A stretch of 64,000 nt of DNA from Cryobacterium lactosi (GTDB lineage Bacteria; Actinomycetota; Actinomycetes; Actinomycetales; Microbacteriaceae). Where the stretch lies: positions 186,743 through 250,742 of the forward strand of contig NZ_SOHM01000008.1 in NCBI RefSeq assembly GCF_004403945.1. The letters run 5' to 3'. The notes beneath the pieces are model-generated. The model did not search any database. It was not told the DNA's origin and saw only the letters and a program-made list of their open reading frames with translations. The translations under genes and the position numbers were made by a program. Positions 32,278-40,016 of the stretch are shown piece by piece. Each line of letters begins with the position of its first letter. The first letter of the stretch is position 1.

Positions 32278-32289
32278 ACGTCTGACGTC
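32278..32289. promoter_or_regulatory. FadR-type GntR operator, copy 2 (Tat operon)
   Basis: ACGTCTGACGTC is identical over 12 bases to the reverse complement of the site at 28399-28411 and includes the palindrome ACGTCTGACGT (32278-32288) with a GTC-T-GAC core. It lies upstream of tatA. The exact match 4 kb apart, in front of two operons flanking the GntR gene, supports common control. Confidence 0.7.
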
Positions 32290-32451
32290 ATACGCTACTG
32301 GAATTCGGTGGGAATGCAAGAGGATGCCGTTGATTGGTCAGACATGCGAGGTTCACCCCTCCCGGATGAGGCGCGCCTGCCTGCTCGGGGGAAGTGTCCC
32401 CATCAGACAACCGAGGGCGTCCGCAGGGCGTGCCCGCCGAGAGGAGCCGAG

Positions 32452-33351
32452 ATGACCGGCAGCGACCTACCGAGCTGGACCGATGGGCCGGCCGAGCGCG
32501 CCGTGCGCGCGTTCGTGGCGGCGGCGACCACTGCAGGCCCCGCCTTCATCGACGTGGCCGATCGCATCGCCGCCTTCGACAATGACGGCACCCTGTGGAG
32601 TGAGCAGCCGGTTCCCCCTCAGTTCGATTTCGTCTTTCGCCGGTGGGGCAGGGAGGTCGCCGCTGACCCGTCGCTGGCGGGCATCCAGCCCTACAAGGCG
32701 CTCGTGGAACACGACAAGGCATTCTTCGCCCGGGTCCTGGCGCAGGACCCGGAGACCATCACGGCGCTGCTCTCCGCGTTCGGGCGCTCCTGGAACGGAG
32801 TGACCCCGGCGGACTTCGACGCCGAGGTGCGGGTCTGGCTTGAGACGGTCAAGCAGCCCAAGTTCGACAAGCCGTATATCGACCTCGTATACCGGCCGAT
32901 GCTCGAGCTGATCGAGTTTCTCCGGTCCCATGACTTCAGGGTCTTCGTGTGCTCCGGCGGTGGGCGCGACTTCATGCGCACCTTCGCCGAAGAGACCTGG
33001 GGCATCTACAAGGAGAACGTGATCGGCACGGCGGCGGACTACCGGTACGTCGACGGCACGATCGTCCGAACCGATTCCGTGCTCGGCGGCCTCGACATCG
33101 GCCCGGGCAAGCCGGAGCACATCTTTGCGCAGACCGGTCGACTGCCTGTCTTCGCCGGCGGCAACGCGGATGTCGACGTCGAGATGCTTGAATCCGCGAA
33201 ATTCTCGATGATCATCCGGCACGACGACGACCGGCGGGAATTTGCGTACACCTCGGGGGCCGAAAGGGCCCTCGGCCGTGCTGCTGTGCTCGGTTGGACC
33301 GTGGTGAGCATCGCAGAGGACTGGTCCACGGTCTTCACGGGCGGTCGCTGA
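32452..33351 (+). CDS. HAD-superfamily phosphatase
   Basis: About 299 aa. HAD motif I DNDGTLWSEQ, motif II FVCSGGGRDFM, a Lys in motif III (DIGPGKPEHI) and motif IV AGGNADVDVEML. The D-N-D-G-T opening and long cap (WGREVAADPSLAGIQPYKAL ...) place it with phosphoserine-phosphatase-like HAD proteins. GAGGAG precedes the ATG; the frame is open upstream but overlaps tatA antisense. No signal peptide, so cytosolic. Not obviously linked to neighbours, though it starts 229 nt from tatA in the other direction. Confidence 0.88.
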   Translation: MTGSDLPSWTDGPAERAVRAFVAAATTAGPAFIDVADRIAAFDNDGTLWSEQPVPPQFDFVFRRWGREVAADPSLAGIQPYKALVEHDKAFFARVLAQDPETITALLSAFGRSWNGVTPADFDAEVRVWLETVKQPKFDKPYIDLVYRPMLELIEFLRSHDFRVFVCSGGGRDFMRTFAEETWGIYKENVIGTAADYRYVDGTIVRTDSVLGGLDIGPGKPEHIFAQTGRLPVFAGGNADVDVEMLESAKFSMIIRHDDDRREFAYTSGAERALGRAAVLGWTVVSIAEDWSTVFTGGR

Positions 33352-33379
33352 GGGTCGTTGAAGGGGGGTCGCTTCTGCG

Positions 33380-33404
33380 CTACATATCTGATAGATATAT
33401 GTAG
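33380..33404. promoter_or_regulatory. PadR-type operator
   Basis: CTACATAT (33380-33387) and ATATGTAG (33397-33404) form an 8-bp inverted repeat, and ATATCT/AGATAT (33384-33389/33393-33398) a nested one. The ATGT/ACAT-type arms are typical of PadR sites. It lies 20 bp before the padR start, so autorepression is likely. Confidence 0.6.
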
Positions 33405-33424
33405 AGCGAATCAAGGAGTCACCC

Positions 33425-33994
33425 ATGGCAGCGTCAGACCAGACCCAGATGGCCGTTCTCGGCGGCCTCAGCATCGCCCCGATGACCGGCTACGCCCTGC
33501 GGGAGCAGATCCGCGACGCCCTCGGGCAGTTCTGGGCGGAGAGCTTCGGGCAGATCTATCCGGCCCTGGCGACGCTCGAACGCCAGGGGCTGATCGAGCG
33601 CCAGGCGGCCCTCCGGGCGGGCTCCTCCACCTTCGCCATCACCCCGCAGGGCAGTGCGCGCCTGCGTGAACTGCTCGCCGAGGCGCCGCAGCCGGTGAAG
33701 CCGCGGAACGGCGTGCTGCTGCGACTGTTCTTCGGGCGCCAACTGGGCGAGGAGGCCTGTCGGCGGCTCGTGATGAACACGCGGGCCAAGGCCGAGGCCG
33801 AACTCTCCGGGCTGCGGGACATCCGCGCCGAGCTGCAGTCCGACACCGGCCCGGATGCGCCGTACATCCTGCTCACCGTGCTGGCCGGTGAGCACTCCGC
33901 ACGCGCGTCGCTCGCCTGGGCGAATGAGGCGCTGGGCGTTCTCGACGGCATCTCCGGCGCGAGTGCTGCCGGCTCGAGTGCGGTGCCGCGGTGA
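33425..33994 (+). CDS. PadR-family transcriptional regulator
   Basis: About 189 aa. Winged HTH with MAVLGGLSIAPMTGYALREQI, FWAESFGQIYPALATLERQGLIE and FAITPQGSARLRELL, then the C-terminal Vir_act_alpha_C dimerisation helices (RLFFGRQLGEEACRRL). AAGGAG precedes the ATG. The next gene overlaps by 4 bp. Probable target is its own operon, encoding a membrane protein. Confidence 0.9.
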   Translation: MAASDQTQMAVLGGLSIAPMTGYALREQIRDALGQFWAESFGQIYPALATLERQGLIERQAALRAGSSTFAITPQGSARLRELLAEAPQPVKPRNGVLLRLFFGRQLGEEACRRLVMNTRAKAEAELSGLRDIRAELQSDTGPDAPYILLTVLAGEHSARASLAWANEALGVLDGISGASAAGSSAVPR

Positions 33995-34383
33995 GCGCCG
34001 GCCTCGTGGCGGGCGCCGCCGTGACCTTCTGCGTGCTGATGGTCGCACTGATCATCTTCCAGGCCGCGCTCATCGCCGGAGCTCCGCTGGGGCACTTCGC
34101 CTGGGGCGGGCAAGACCGGGTCCTGCCGATCCGCAAGCGCCTGGGCAGCGCCACCTCGATCGGTCTCTACCTGATCTTCGCGGTGCTCATTCTGCAGCGG
34201 GCCGGGCTGGCCGAGGTCATCCCGTGGCCCGCGGTCGTCAGTATCGCGAGCTGGGTTCTGGCCGGGTACTTCCTGCTCGGCATCGTTCTGAACGCGGCCT
34301 CCCGGTCACGGCCGGAGCGGTGGACCATGGCGCCGCTGTGCGTCGTCTTGGCGGGTCTCACGGGGCTGGTCGCCCTGAGCTGA
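33991..34383 (+). CDS. Small four-helix membrane protein
   Basis: About 130 aa; GTG start overlaps the padR stop (GTGA). Helices: GLVAGAAVTFCVLMVALIIFQAALI, SIGLYLIFAVLILQRAGL, ASWVLAGYFLLGIVLNAAS and MAPLCVVLAGLTGLVAL. A conserved-looking LGHFAWGGQDRVLPIRKR loop resembles small actinobacterial membrane proteins found after PadR or MarR genes. Function unknown; translational coupling suggests it is the regulator's main target. Confidence 0.8.
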   Translation: MSAGLVAGAAVTFCVLMVALIIFQAALIAGAPLGHFAWGGQDRVLPIRKRLGSATSIGLYLIFAVLILQRAGLAEVIPWPAVVSIASWVLAGYFLLGIVLNAASRSRPERWTMAPLCVVLAGLTGLVALS

Positions 34384-34430
34384 GGGCACGCTGTCAACCA
34401 CAAGACGGGAACCACTTGCGGAGATCCAGA

Positions 34431-34450
34431 GAGTGAGTGTACAGTCACTC
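34431..34450. promoter_or_regulatory. TetR operator, copy 1, over a leaderless promoter
   Basis: GAGTGAGTGT and ACAGTCACTC are inverted repeats with one mismatch (34431-34440/34441-34450). TACAGT (34440-34445) inside it is a -10 box that ends 7 nt before the ATG at 34453. The core AGTGAGTGnnCAGTCACT recurs at 35086-35103. Confidence 0.75.
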
Positions 34451-34452
34451 TT

Positions 34453-35004
34453 ATGTCAACCCTCTCCACCGCCGAACTGCGGATGCCCGTCGTCGCGGCG
34501 AGCGCCGTGCGCGAGTTCGCCCGCGGCGGCTATCACGGCACCACCATCGCCGACGTGGCCCGCGACGCCCAGATCTCGCCCGCGTACGTTTTCAAGCTCT
34601 TCCCGAGCAAGGAACGCCTCTTCGTGGCGGCGCTCGACGACTGCTTCGAGCGCATTCTCGAGACCCTCGCAGCCGGGGCCGATGCCGCGGGCAGCCAGGA
34701 GGCTGAGGCGGTGTTAGACGCCATGGGCGGCGCGTACGCCGAACTGATCAGCGACCGCACCCTGTTGCTGCTCCAGGTGCACGCCCAGTCCGTCGCCGAG
34801 ATCCCGGAGATCGGCCAGGCCCTTCGTGCGGGACTGAAACGGGTGACCCGTTTCGCCAAGATCCGCTCGGGGGCGAGCGACAGCGCCGTGCAACGCTTCG
34901 TCGCCTACGGACAGCTCTGCCACCTCATCGTCACGGCCGGCATCGACGGCGTGCCCGACGAGTGGGCGACGATCCTCTCGCACGGCATCCGTCACCCCCG
35001 CTGA
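34453..35004 (+). CDS. TetR-family regulator of the adjacent efflux pump
   Basis: About 183 aa. HTH segment SAVREFARGGYHGTTIADVARDAQISPAYVFKLFPSKERLFVAAL is standard TetR; the C-terminal part is helical and ligand-specific. The start is leaderless, with the operator over its own -10. A second copy of the operator precedes the MFS gene 120 bp downstream, so it represses both; the inducer is probably a pump substrate. Confidence 0.9.
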   Translation: MSTLSTAELRMPVVAASAVREFARGGYHGTTIADVARDAQISPAYVFKLFPSKERLFVAALDDCFERILETLAAGADAAGSQEAEAVLDAMGGAYAELISDRTLLLLQVHAQSVAEIPEIGQALRAGLKRVTRFAKIRSGASDSAVQRFVAYGQLCHLIVTAGIDGVPDEWATILSHGIRHPR

Positions 35005-35085
35005 GCCACTCCCTTTCCGCTTCGCCACGCCACCCCAGCCCACCCCGCTCTCCCCAGTCACTCCATCGTCCCTGTTGTCCAATTT

Positions 35086-35103
35086 AGTGAGTGGTCAGTC
35101 ACT
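35086..35103. promoter_or_regulatory. TetR operator, copy 2, before the MFS gene
   Basis: AGTGAGTGGTCAGTCACT (35086-35103) matches the operator at 34432-34449 in all but two central bases. It lies 23 bp before the MFS start codon and 82 bp after the TetR stop. Confidence 0.7.
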
Positions 35104-35125
35104 CTCCTCTCGAAAGGTGTTCATC

Positions 35126-36601
35126 ATGAACCGCAACACCCGCCCGACGCCTGTCCTCCCCACGGCGCTGCCGCCCGGCCCACCGCCCATCTCGCGGAGC
35201 ACCCATCGCTGGGCGGCGCTGACCGTGCTAGCCCTGGCGCAGTTCCTCGTCGTCCTCGACGCCTCCATCGTCAACATCGCCCTCCCCGTGCTCGGCGACC
35301 AGCTGGGAATGGACACCGTGGCCCTGGCCTGGGTGATCACCGCCTACGTGCTGCCCTTCGGCGGGCTCCTCCTCCTCGGCGGCCGACTGGCCGACCGCTA
35401 CGGCCACCGGCGACTGTTCCTTGTCGGCACGGCGGGCTTCGTCACCGCCTCGGCCCTCGCCGGACTCTCCGTCACGGGCGGCATGCTGCTCGGCGCCCGC
35501 GCCGTGCAGGGAGCATCCGCTGCACTGCTCGCCCCCGCCGCTCTGGCGCTGCTCACCCAGCTGTTCCCCGCGAGCACGGACCGAGCGAAGGCCCTGGGCA
35601 TCTGGGGCGCCGTGGCCGGCATCGGCTCGGCCGCCGGCGTGCTGCTCGGCGGCGTGCTGACCGCTGGGCTCGGCTGGCAGGCCGTGTTCTTCGTCAATGT
35701 GCCGGTCGGGCTGCTCGTGCTCATCGCCCTCCCGCTGCTCATCAGCCGCGACCCCGCCTCGATCCCCGGCCGGCTCGACTTCCCCGGCGCGGCCACCATC
35801 ACGGGTGCGCTGGTCGCGGCGGTCGGCGCCCTCAGCAGCATCGAGCAGGTCGGCTTCGCGCATCCACTCACCCTGGGACTGGCCGTCGCCGCCCTCGCGC
35901 TCGGCACCGCGTTCATCCTCATCGAGCGCCGCACCGCCGAGCCGCTGGTGCCGCTGGGTGTCTTCCGCAACCGCAACCTCAGCTCCGGCAACCTCGTGAT
36001 GCTGCTGCTCGGCGCGGCGATGGTGGCCCTGTTCTTCGCACTGTCGGTGTACCTGCAGGCCGTGCTCGGCTACGACGCCCTGACCGCCGGACTCAGCCAG
36101 CTGCCGCTCGCCGGCGCCCTGGTACTGGTTGCCGGACTCGCACCAGCACTGGTGGGCCGACTGGGCACGAAGCGCACCCTGGTCGGCTCCCTGCTGCTTC
36201 TCGCGGCCGGCCTGCTCTGGCTGGCGGCGGCGCCGAGCGACGCCGACTTCACCGTGCACATCCTCGGACCCAGCCTGGTCATCGGGATCGGTCTCGGTGG
36301 CGCCTTCATCACCGCCACCCAGCTCTCCGTCGACGGCGTCGAGGGTGGCGAGGCGGGCCTGGCCGGCGGACTCATCAATACCAGTCAGCAGATCGGCGGC
36401 GCCCTCGGCCTGGCGTTGCTCGCGTCCCTGGCAGCCGCACGCACCGCCGCGCTCGAAACGGCGGGAGCGGCGGGCGGCGAGGCGCTGACCGGCGGGTTCT
36501 CCTGGCTGTTCCTCGGCACGGCGGCCTTCGCCCTCGTCGGCGCCGGAGTCGCGGGCATCGCCCGACGCTCACCTGATGCCGACGTCCAGCACTCCGCCTG
36601 A
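35126..36601 (+). CDS. MFS drug efflux transporter, DHA2 (14-helix) type
   Basis: About 491 aa with 14 predicted helices. DHA2 motifs: LDASIVNIALPVL in helix 1, LGGRLADRYGHRRLFL (motif A), RAVQGASAALLAPAALAL (motif C region), and GLINTSQQIGGALGLALLA near the end. GAAAGG lies 8 nt before ATG 35126; an upstream GTG-type frame would begin before the operator. It exports drugs or toxic metabolites by proton antiport and is controlled by the upstream TetR. Confidence 0.92.
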   Translation: MNRNTRPTPVLPTALPPGPPPISRSTHRWAALTVLALAQFLVVLDASIVNIALPVLGDQLGMDTVALAWVITAYVLPFGGLLLLGGRLADRYGHRRLFLVGTAGFVTASALAGLSVTGGMLLGARAVQGASAALLAPAALALLTQLFPASTDRAKALGIWGAVAGIGSAAGVLLGGVLTAGLGWQAVFFVNVPVGLLVLIALPLLISRDPASIPGRLDFPGAATITGALVAAVGALSSIEQVGFAHPLTLGLAVAALALGTAFILIERRTAEPLVPLGVFRNRNLSSGNLVMLLLGAAMVALFFALSVYLQAVLGYDALTAGLSQLPLAGALVLVAGLAPALVGRLGTKRTLVGSLLLLAAGLLWLAAAPSDADFTVHILGPSLVIGIGLGGAFITATQLSVDGVEGGEAGLAGGLINTSQQIGGALGLALLASLAAARTAALETAGAAGGEALTGGFSWLFLGTAAFALVGAGVAGIARRSPDADVQHSA

Positions 36602-36685
36602 TCGATCATCGGCACTCGTGCCGCCCAGCCCCGCCTGCCCCAGCAAGAACCCCGACAGAACCCCCGATAGAACGGAAAACCCACC

Positions 36686-37024
36686 ATGTCCTCAAGCGCC
36701 ATTCCCACCACCACCGGCCGCGCCCTGCGGTACGTGCAAATCTCGGCTTGGGCGATCCCCGTCCTGGTCATCGGCCAGTTCTCGATGCTGGCGATCATCC
36801 CCGTGGCCCTCGTGCTCGTCGGCACCCTGCGCGACACCCGCCTCCGGGCGCTGCGCTGGTGGGGCGGACTGCTCGCGGCGAGCTACGTCGCACCCCTGGC
36901 CATCTGGCTGCTGCGACCGGACGGCGCGCAGAGCCTGTCTAAGGACATGCATCCGGCATTCGCCGCTCTGATCGTCGCCGTCGCGGCAGTAGTGCTCGTC
37001 AAGCTCTACCGGCCCAGGCGCTGA
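36686..37024 (+). CDS. Small membrane protein downstream of efflux pump
   Basis: About 112 aa with four helices (AIPVLVIGQFSMLAIIPVALVLVG, WWGGLLAASYVAPLAIWLL, AFAALIVAVAAVVLVKLY). I do not recognise a family. It lies 84 nt after the MFS gene with only a weak ribosome site (ACGGAA, 9 nt before the ATG), and may be co-transcribed with it. Confidence 0.7.
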   Translation: MSSSAIPTTTGRALRYVQISAWAIPVLVIGQFSMLAIIPVALVLVGTLRDTRLRALRWWGGLLAASYVAPLAIWLLRPDGAQSLSKDMHPAFAALIVAVAAVVLVKLYRPRR

Positions 37025-37155
37025 ATCGCCGCCGGCCGCGTCTGCGAATCGACGCGCTCGGTCCGGGGTCAGGTCGCCTGCAGTACGGTAAGTGCACATG
37101 CAATCAGGAATCCCACCGGTGAGATTCCAGACCAGCGCCGTCGAGAGGTGACCGC

Positions 37156-38247
37156 ATGACCGGGTCCGCAGTTGTCGTCCCCCTGGCCCCGCGCCTGCAG
37201 CCCGGCCGCTTCCTGGTTCCCGATGTGGCACGCGGTGTGGCCATCATGGCGATGCTCGTGGCGCACGCCGGCCCGATCATGGCGCAGCAACCGGCCGCCA
37301 CCCTGTTCCTGCAGGGGCAGCTCAACGACGTGGCGTCCCCGCTGTTCGCCACCACCATGGGCGCGGCCGCGGCAATCGTGCTGGCCAAGGCCGGCACCGC
37401 ATCCGCCCAGCGCACGGTGATCGTGCAGAACGTCATCCGAGGCGCCATCCTGGTGCTGCTCGGGTTGCTCCTGGCCACCTGGGGCAGCTGGATCGCGATC
37501 GTCCTGTCGTTCCTGGGCATCGTTCTCGCCATCGGCACGCCGCTGGTGCTGCTCGGCACCCGGGCGCTGATCGCCGTGCTGGCGGCGGTCCTGGTGATCG
37601 GCGCCCCGCTCAACGAGCTGATGCTGGCCGCCACCGGTCCGCTGATCACGGTGGGTGAGCGCACCCCGGCGAGCTTCCTGCTCGAGTGGCTGTTCCTCAG
37701 CCCGCACTACCGGGTGACCAACCTGCTGCCGTGGTTCCTGTTCGGGGCGCTGTTGTTCCGCATCCGCTTCGGGGGCCGACGCGCCGGCTGGATCCTGCTC
37801 GCGCTCTCGGTGCCGGCCTGGTGGCTCGGCCCCCTGTGGCGCGTCGCCACCGGCGAGGAGTTCAGCCCGTCTGGCAGCTACCTCGACACCCTGCACGACG
37901 CCGGACTGGTGCTCGGGGTGCTGGGCGTGATCATGCTGCTCGCGTCGCTCCGCGGCCGACGCACCGCGGCGGTGGTGCGGGCGGTGTTCCTGCCCTTCGA
38001 GGCGATCGGCTCGCTGTCGCTGTCGCTCTACGTGTTCCAGGTGGCCGTGGTCGGGTGGATGTCGGCCAACGGGATCCGCTTCGGCACCACCGACCCGGTG
38101 GCCTGGGTCGTGCTCGTGATCGGCGTGCCGATCGTGGGGATCCTCTGGTGGCGGTTCGTGGGCAAGGGGCCGATCGAGTGGCTGATCGGGGTGCTCTCGG
38201 GCCGGTACCGGCTCCGCCGCCCTGTGCGGGTCGGTTCGGAACCCTAG
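37156..38247 (+). CDS. DUF418/DUF1624-like multi-spanning acyltransferase-type membrane protein
   Basis: About 363 aa with roughly ten helices. The opening RFLVPDVARGVAIMAMLVAHAGP is the heparan-acetyltransferase/DUF1624-like motif with Asp-x-x-Arg-Gly, and the end has LSLYVFQVAVVGWM, then GPIEWLIGVLSG, as in DUF418 C-termini. GAGAGG precedes the ATG. Such proteins probably acylate surface glycans, but the substrate is unknown. Convergent with the TetR gene, 13 bp apart. Confidence 0.82.
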   Translation: MTGSAVVVPLAPRLQPGRFLVPDVARGVAIMAMLVAHAGPIMAQQPAATLFLQGQLNDVASPLFATTMGAAAAIVLAKAGTASAQRTVIVQNVIRGAILVLLGLLLATWGSWIAIVLSFLGIVLAIGTPLVLLGTRALIAVLAAVLVIGAPLNELMLAATGPLITVGERTPASFLLEWLFLSPHYRVTNLLPWFLFGALLFRIRFGGRRAGWILLALSVPAWWLGPLWRVATGEEFSPSGSYLDTLHDAGLVLGVLGVIMLLASLRGRRTAAVVRAVFLPFEAIGSLSLSLYVFQVAVVGWMSANGIRFGTTDPVAWVVLVIGVPIVGILWWRFVGKGPIEWLIGVLSGRYRLRRPVRVGSEP

Positions 38248-38260
38248 CGTCGCGCGGGAG

Positions 38261-38866
38261 TCAGGTCGCGGCCTGGTGCAGGGGCTCGAGCGCGGAGTCG
38301 AGGGCCGCTTCCAGAGGCCACGCCGAGCGCATCGGCTGGCTGAGCACGAGGCCACCCTGGATCGCGGCGAGGATCACGACGGCAATGCGCTGGGGATCGA
38401 CCGCCGGGTCGATCTGGCTGGCGGCCTGCATTTTCTTCACGCCCACGGCCAGCAGGTCCCGCCACTCGGCCATGCTGGCGCCGAGGAAGGCCTCGAGGTC
38501 GGGATCGGTCATCGCTGCCTGCGTCGCCAGCGACCCGATCGGGCACGCCCAGCGACCGAGGCCGAGGTAGTACTCCACCAGGGCGGCCCGCCACTGATTC
38601 CACGACTCCCAGGTGCTCAGGTCGTGGATGAACGGCTCCTGCGCCTCGAGCAGCTGGTGGCCCTCCCACGTCGCGACCTCGCGCACGAGCTCGGTCTTGC
38701 CGCCGGGAAAGTAGTGGAAGAGCTGGCTCTTGCTGGTGAGGGTGGCGGCGCGAACTGTGTCGAGGGTGGTGCCGCCGATCCCCGCGGCGAGGATCTGCTC
38801 GCCGGTGGCCTCGATGATCCGCTGGCGGGTGGCCCGGCCCCGCGCGGTGATCTTCTTCTCCTCCAT
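38261..38866 (-). CDS. TetR-family regulator divergent from an SDR gene
   Basis: About 201 aa. HTH: TRQRIIEATGEQILAAGIGGTTLDTVRAATLTSKSQLFHYFPGGKTELVREVA; the C-terminal domain has CPIGSLA, as in TetR proteins of the LmrA/YxaF type. TACGAT (38873-38878, read on the minus strand) ends 6 nt before the ATG, so the message is leaderless. Two TGGAC-N6-GTCCA operators lie just upstream, over both divergent promoters. Confidence 0.9.
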   Translation of the reverse strand: MEEKKITARGRATRQRIIEATGEQILAAGIGGTTLDTVRAATLTSKSQLFHYFPGGKTELVREVATWEGHQLLEAQEPFIHDLSTWESWNQWRAALVEYYLGLGRWACPIGSLATQAAMTDPDLEAFLGASMAEWRDLLAVGVKKMQAASQIDPAVDPQRIAVVILAAIQGGLVLSQPMRSAWPLEAALDSALEPLHQAAT

Positions 38867-38883
38867 GCATCGATCGTAGCGTG

Positions 38884-38930
38884 CTGGACCGCACGGTCCA
38901 GAATGTGGTACGAATGGACCGTGAAGTCCA
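38884..38930. promoter_or_regulatory. Two TetR operators between divergent TetR and SDR genes
   Basis: CTGGACCG-CA-CGGTCCAG (38884-38901) is a perfect palindrome; a second site TGGAC-N6-GTCCA follows at 38915-38930. Both share TGGAC-N6-GTCCA and are 30 bp apart. The second lies over the SDR start region, where TACGAA (38909-38914) is a candidate -10. Confidence 0.75.
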
Positions 38931-39880
38931 ATGGCAGAGTCCAGCCCATGTCCCCCGCCCCCCGAGCCCCCTTCGGAGCCGAGTCCACCGCACTCGAGGT
39001 GGTGGAGGGGATCGACCTGACCGGCCGGTTCGCGCTCGTCACCGGGGCGAGTTCCGGCATCGGGGTGGAGACCGCGCGGGCGTTGGCCGCTGCCGGGGCG
39101 AACGTCACTCTCGCGGTGCGGGATGTGGCGGCAGGAGCCCGCACCGCGGAGGAGATCCGCTCCAGCACCGACAACAGTACTGTGCGGGTGGCCCACCTCG
39201 ACCTGGCCGACCTGGGCACGGTGCGGGCGTTGGCGGCGGGGTGGTCGGGCCCGTTGCACATCCTGGTCAACAACGCCGGCATCATGCACACCCCGGAGTT
39301 GCGGACGCCCTCCGGGTGGGAGTTGCAGTTCGCAGTGAACCACCTGGGCCATTTCGCACTCGCGACGGCGCTGCATCCCGCGCTGGCCGCCGCGGACGGG
39401 GCCCGGATCGTGGCGGTGAGCTCCAGCGGGCACGGGTCCAGCGACATCCGCTTCGACGACCTGTTCTTCGAGCGGGAGCCGTACGATTCGGGGCTCGCGT
39501 ACGGGCAGTCGAAGAGCGCGAACGTCCTGTTCGCCCTCGAGGCCACCAGGCGTTGGGCGGATGACGGCATCGCCGCGGCCGCGCTCATGCCGGGCGGAAT
39601 CTGGACGAACCTGCAGCGGCACTGGGACCCGGAGATGCTGGCGGGGATGAAGCGCCGGTATCCGGGCAAGAGCCCGGCGCAGGGAGCCGCGACCTCGGTC
39701 TTCGTCGCGACCCGGGCGGTGCTCGGCGTGGGAACGCCGGGCTACTACGAGGACTGCCACCCGGCGGCCGTAGTGCCGGCCATCGTCGACGGCATCCACG
39801 GTGTGCTCCCGCACGCGCTCGACCCGGACACCGCCCACCGGCTGTGGGACGTGTCCGCCGGGCTGGTCGCGTCGGTCTGA
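38921..39880 (+). CDS. Short-chain dehydrogenase/reductase
   Basis: About 319 aa from GTG 38921 (6 nt after TACGAA, leaderless) or 310 aa from ATG 38948, which has no clear ribosome site. SDR motifs: cofactor loop TGASSGIG, LVNNAGIMHT, catalytic VSSSGHG and YGQSK. The long form with GAESTALEVVEGIDLTGR resembles retinol-dehydrogenase/WW-type oxidoreductases. Substrate unknown; induced by release of the divergent TetR. Confidence 0.9.
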   Translation: MKSNGRVQPMSPAPRAPFGAESTALEVVEGIDLTGRFALVTGASSGIGVETARALAAAGANVTLAVRDVAAGARTAEEIRSSTDNSTVRVAHLDLADLGTVRALAAGWSGPLHILVNNAGIMHTPELRTPSGWELQFAVNHLGHFALATALHPALAAADGARIVAVSSSGHGSSDIRFDDLFFEREPYDSGLAYGQSKSANVLFALEATRRWADDGIAAAALMPGGIWTNLQRHWDPEMLAGMKRRYPGKSPAQGAATSVFVATRAVLGVGTPGYYEDCHPAAVVPAIVDGIHGVLPHALDPDTAHRLWDVSAGLVASV

Positions 39881-39887
39881 CCTCTCG

Positions 39888-39957
39888 CCGAGTTGCCCCG
39901 ATCTGGACGAGTTGCCCCGGCGCAGCGGGGCAACTCGTCCGCAGGTGGGCAACTCGG
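39888..39957. repeat. 70-bp concentric palindrome, REP-like element
   Basis: Outer arms CCGAGTTGCCC (39888-39898) and GGGCAACTCGG (39947-39957) and inner arms GGACGAGTTGCCCC (39905-39918) and GGGGCAACTCGTCC (39927-39940) are perfect and share one centre. The word GAGTTGCCC thus occurs twice on each strand. It fills the gap between the SDR gene and a metallohydrolase. It may act as terminator, but the nested direct copies go beyond a simple terminator. Confidence 0.8.
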
Positions 39958-40016
39958 TGCGTTCGGCGGCATACTGGCGACAACACCTGCCCATGCCGCA
40001 CCGTGGAAGGAACCCC

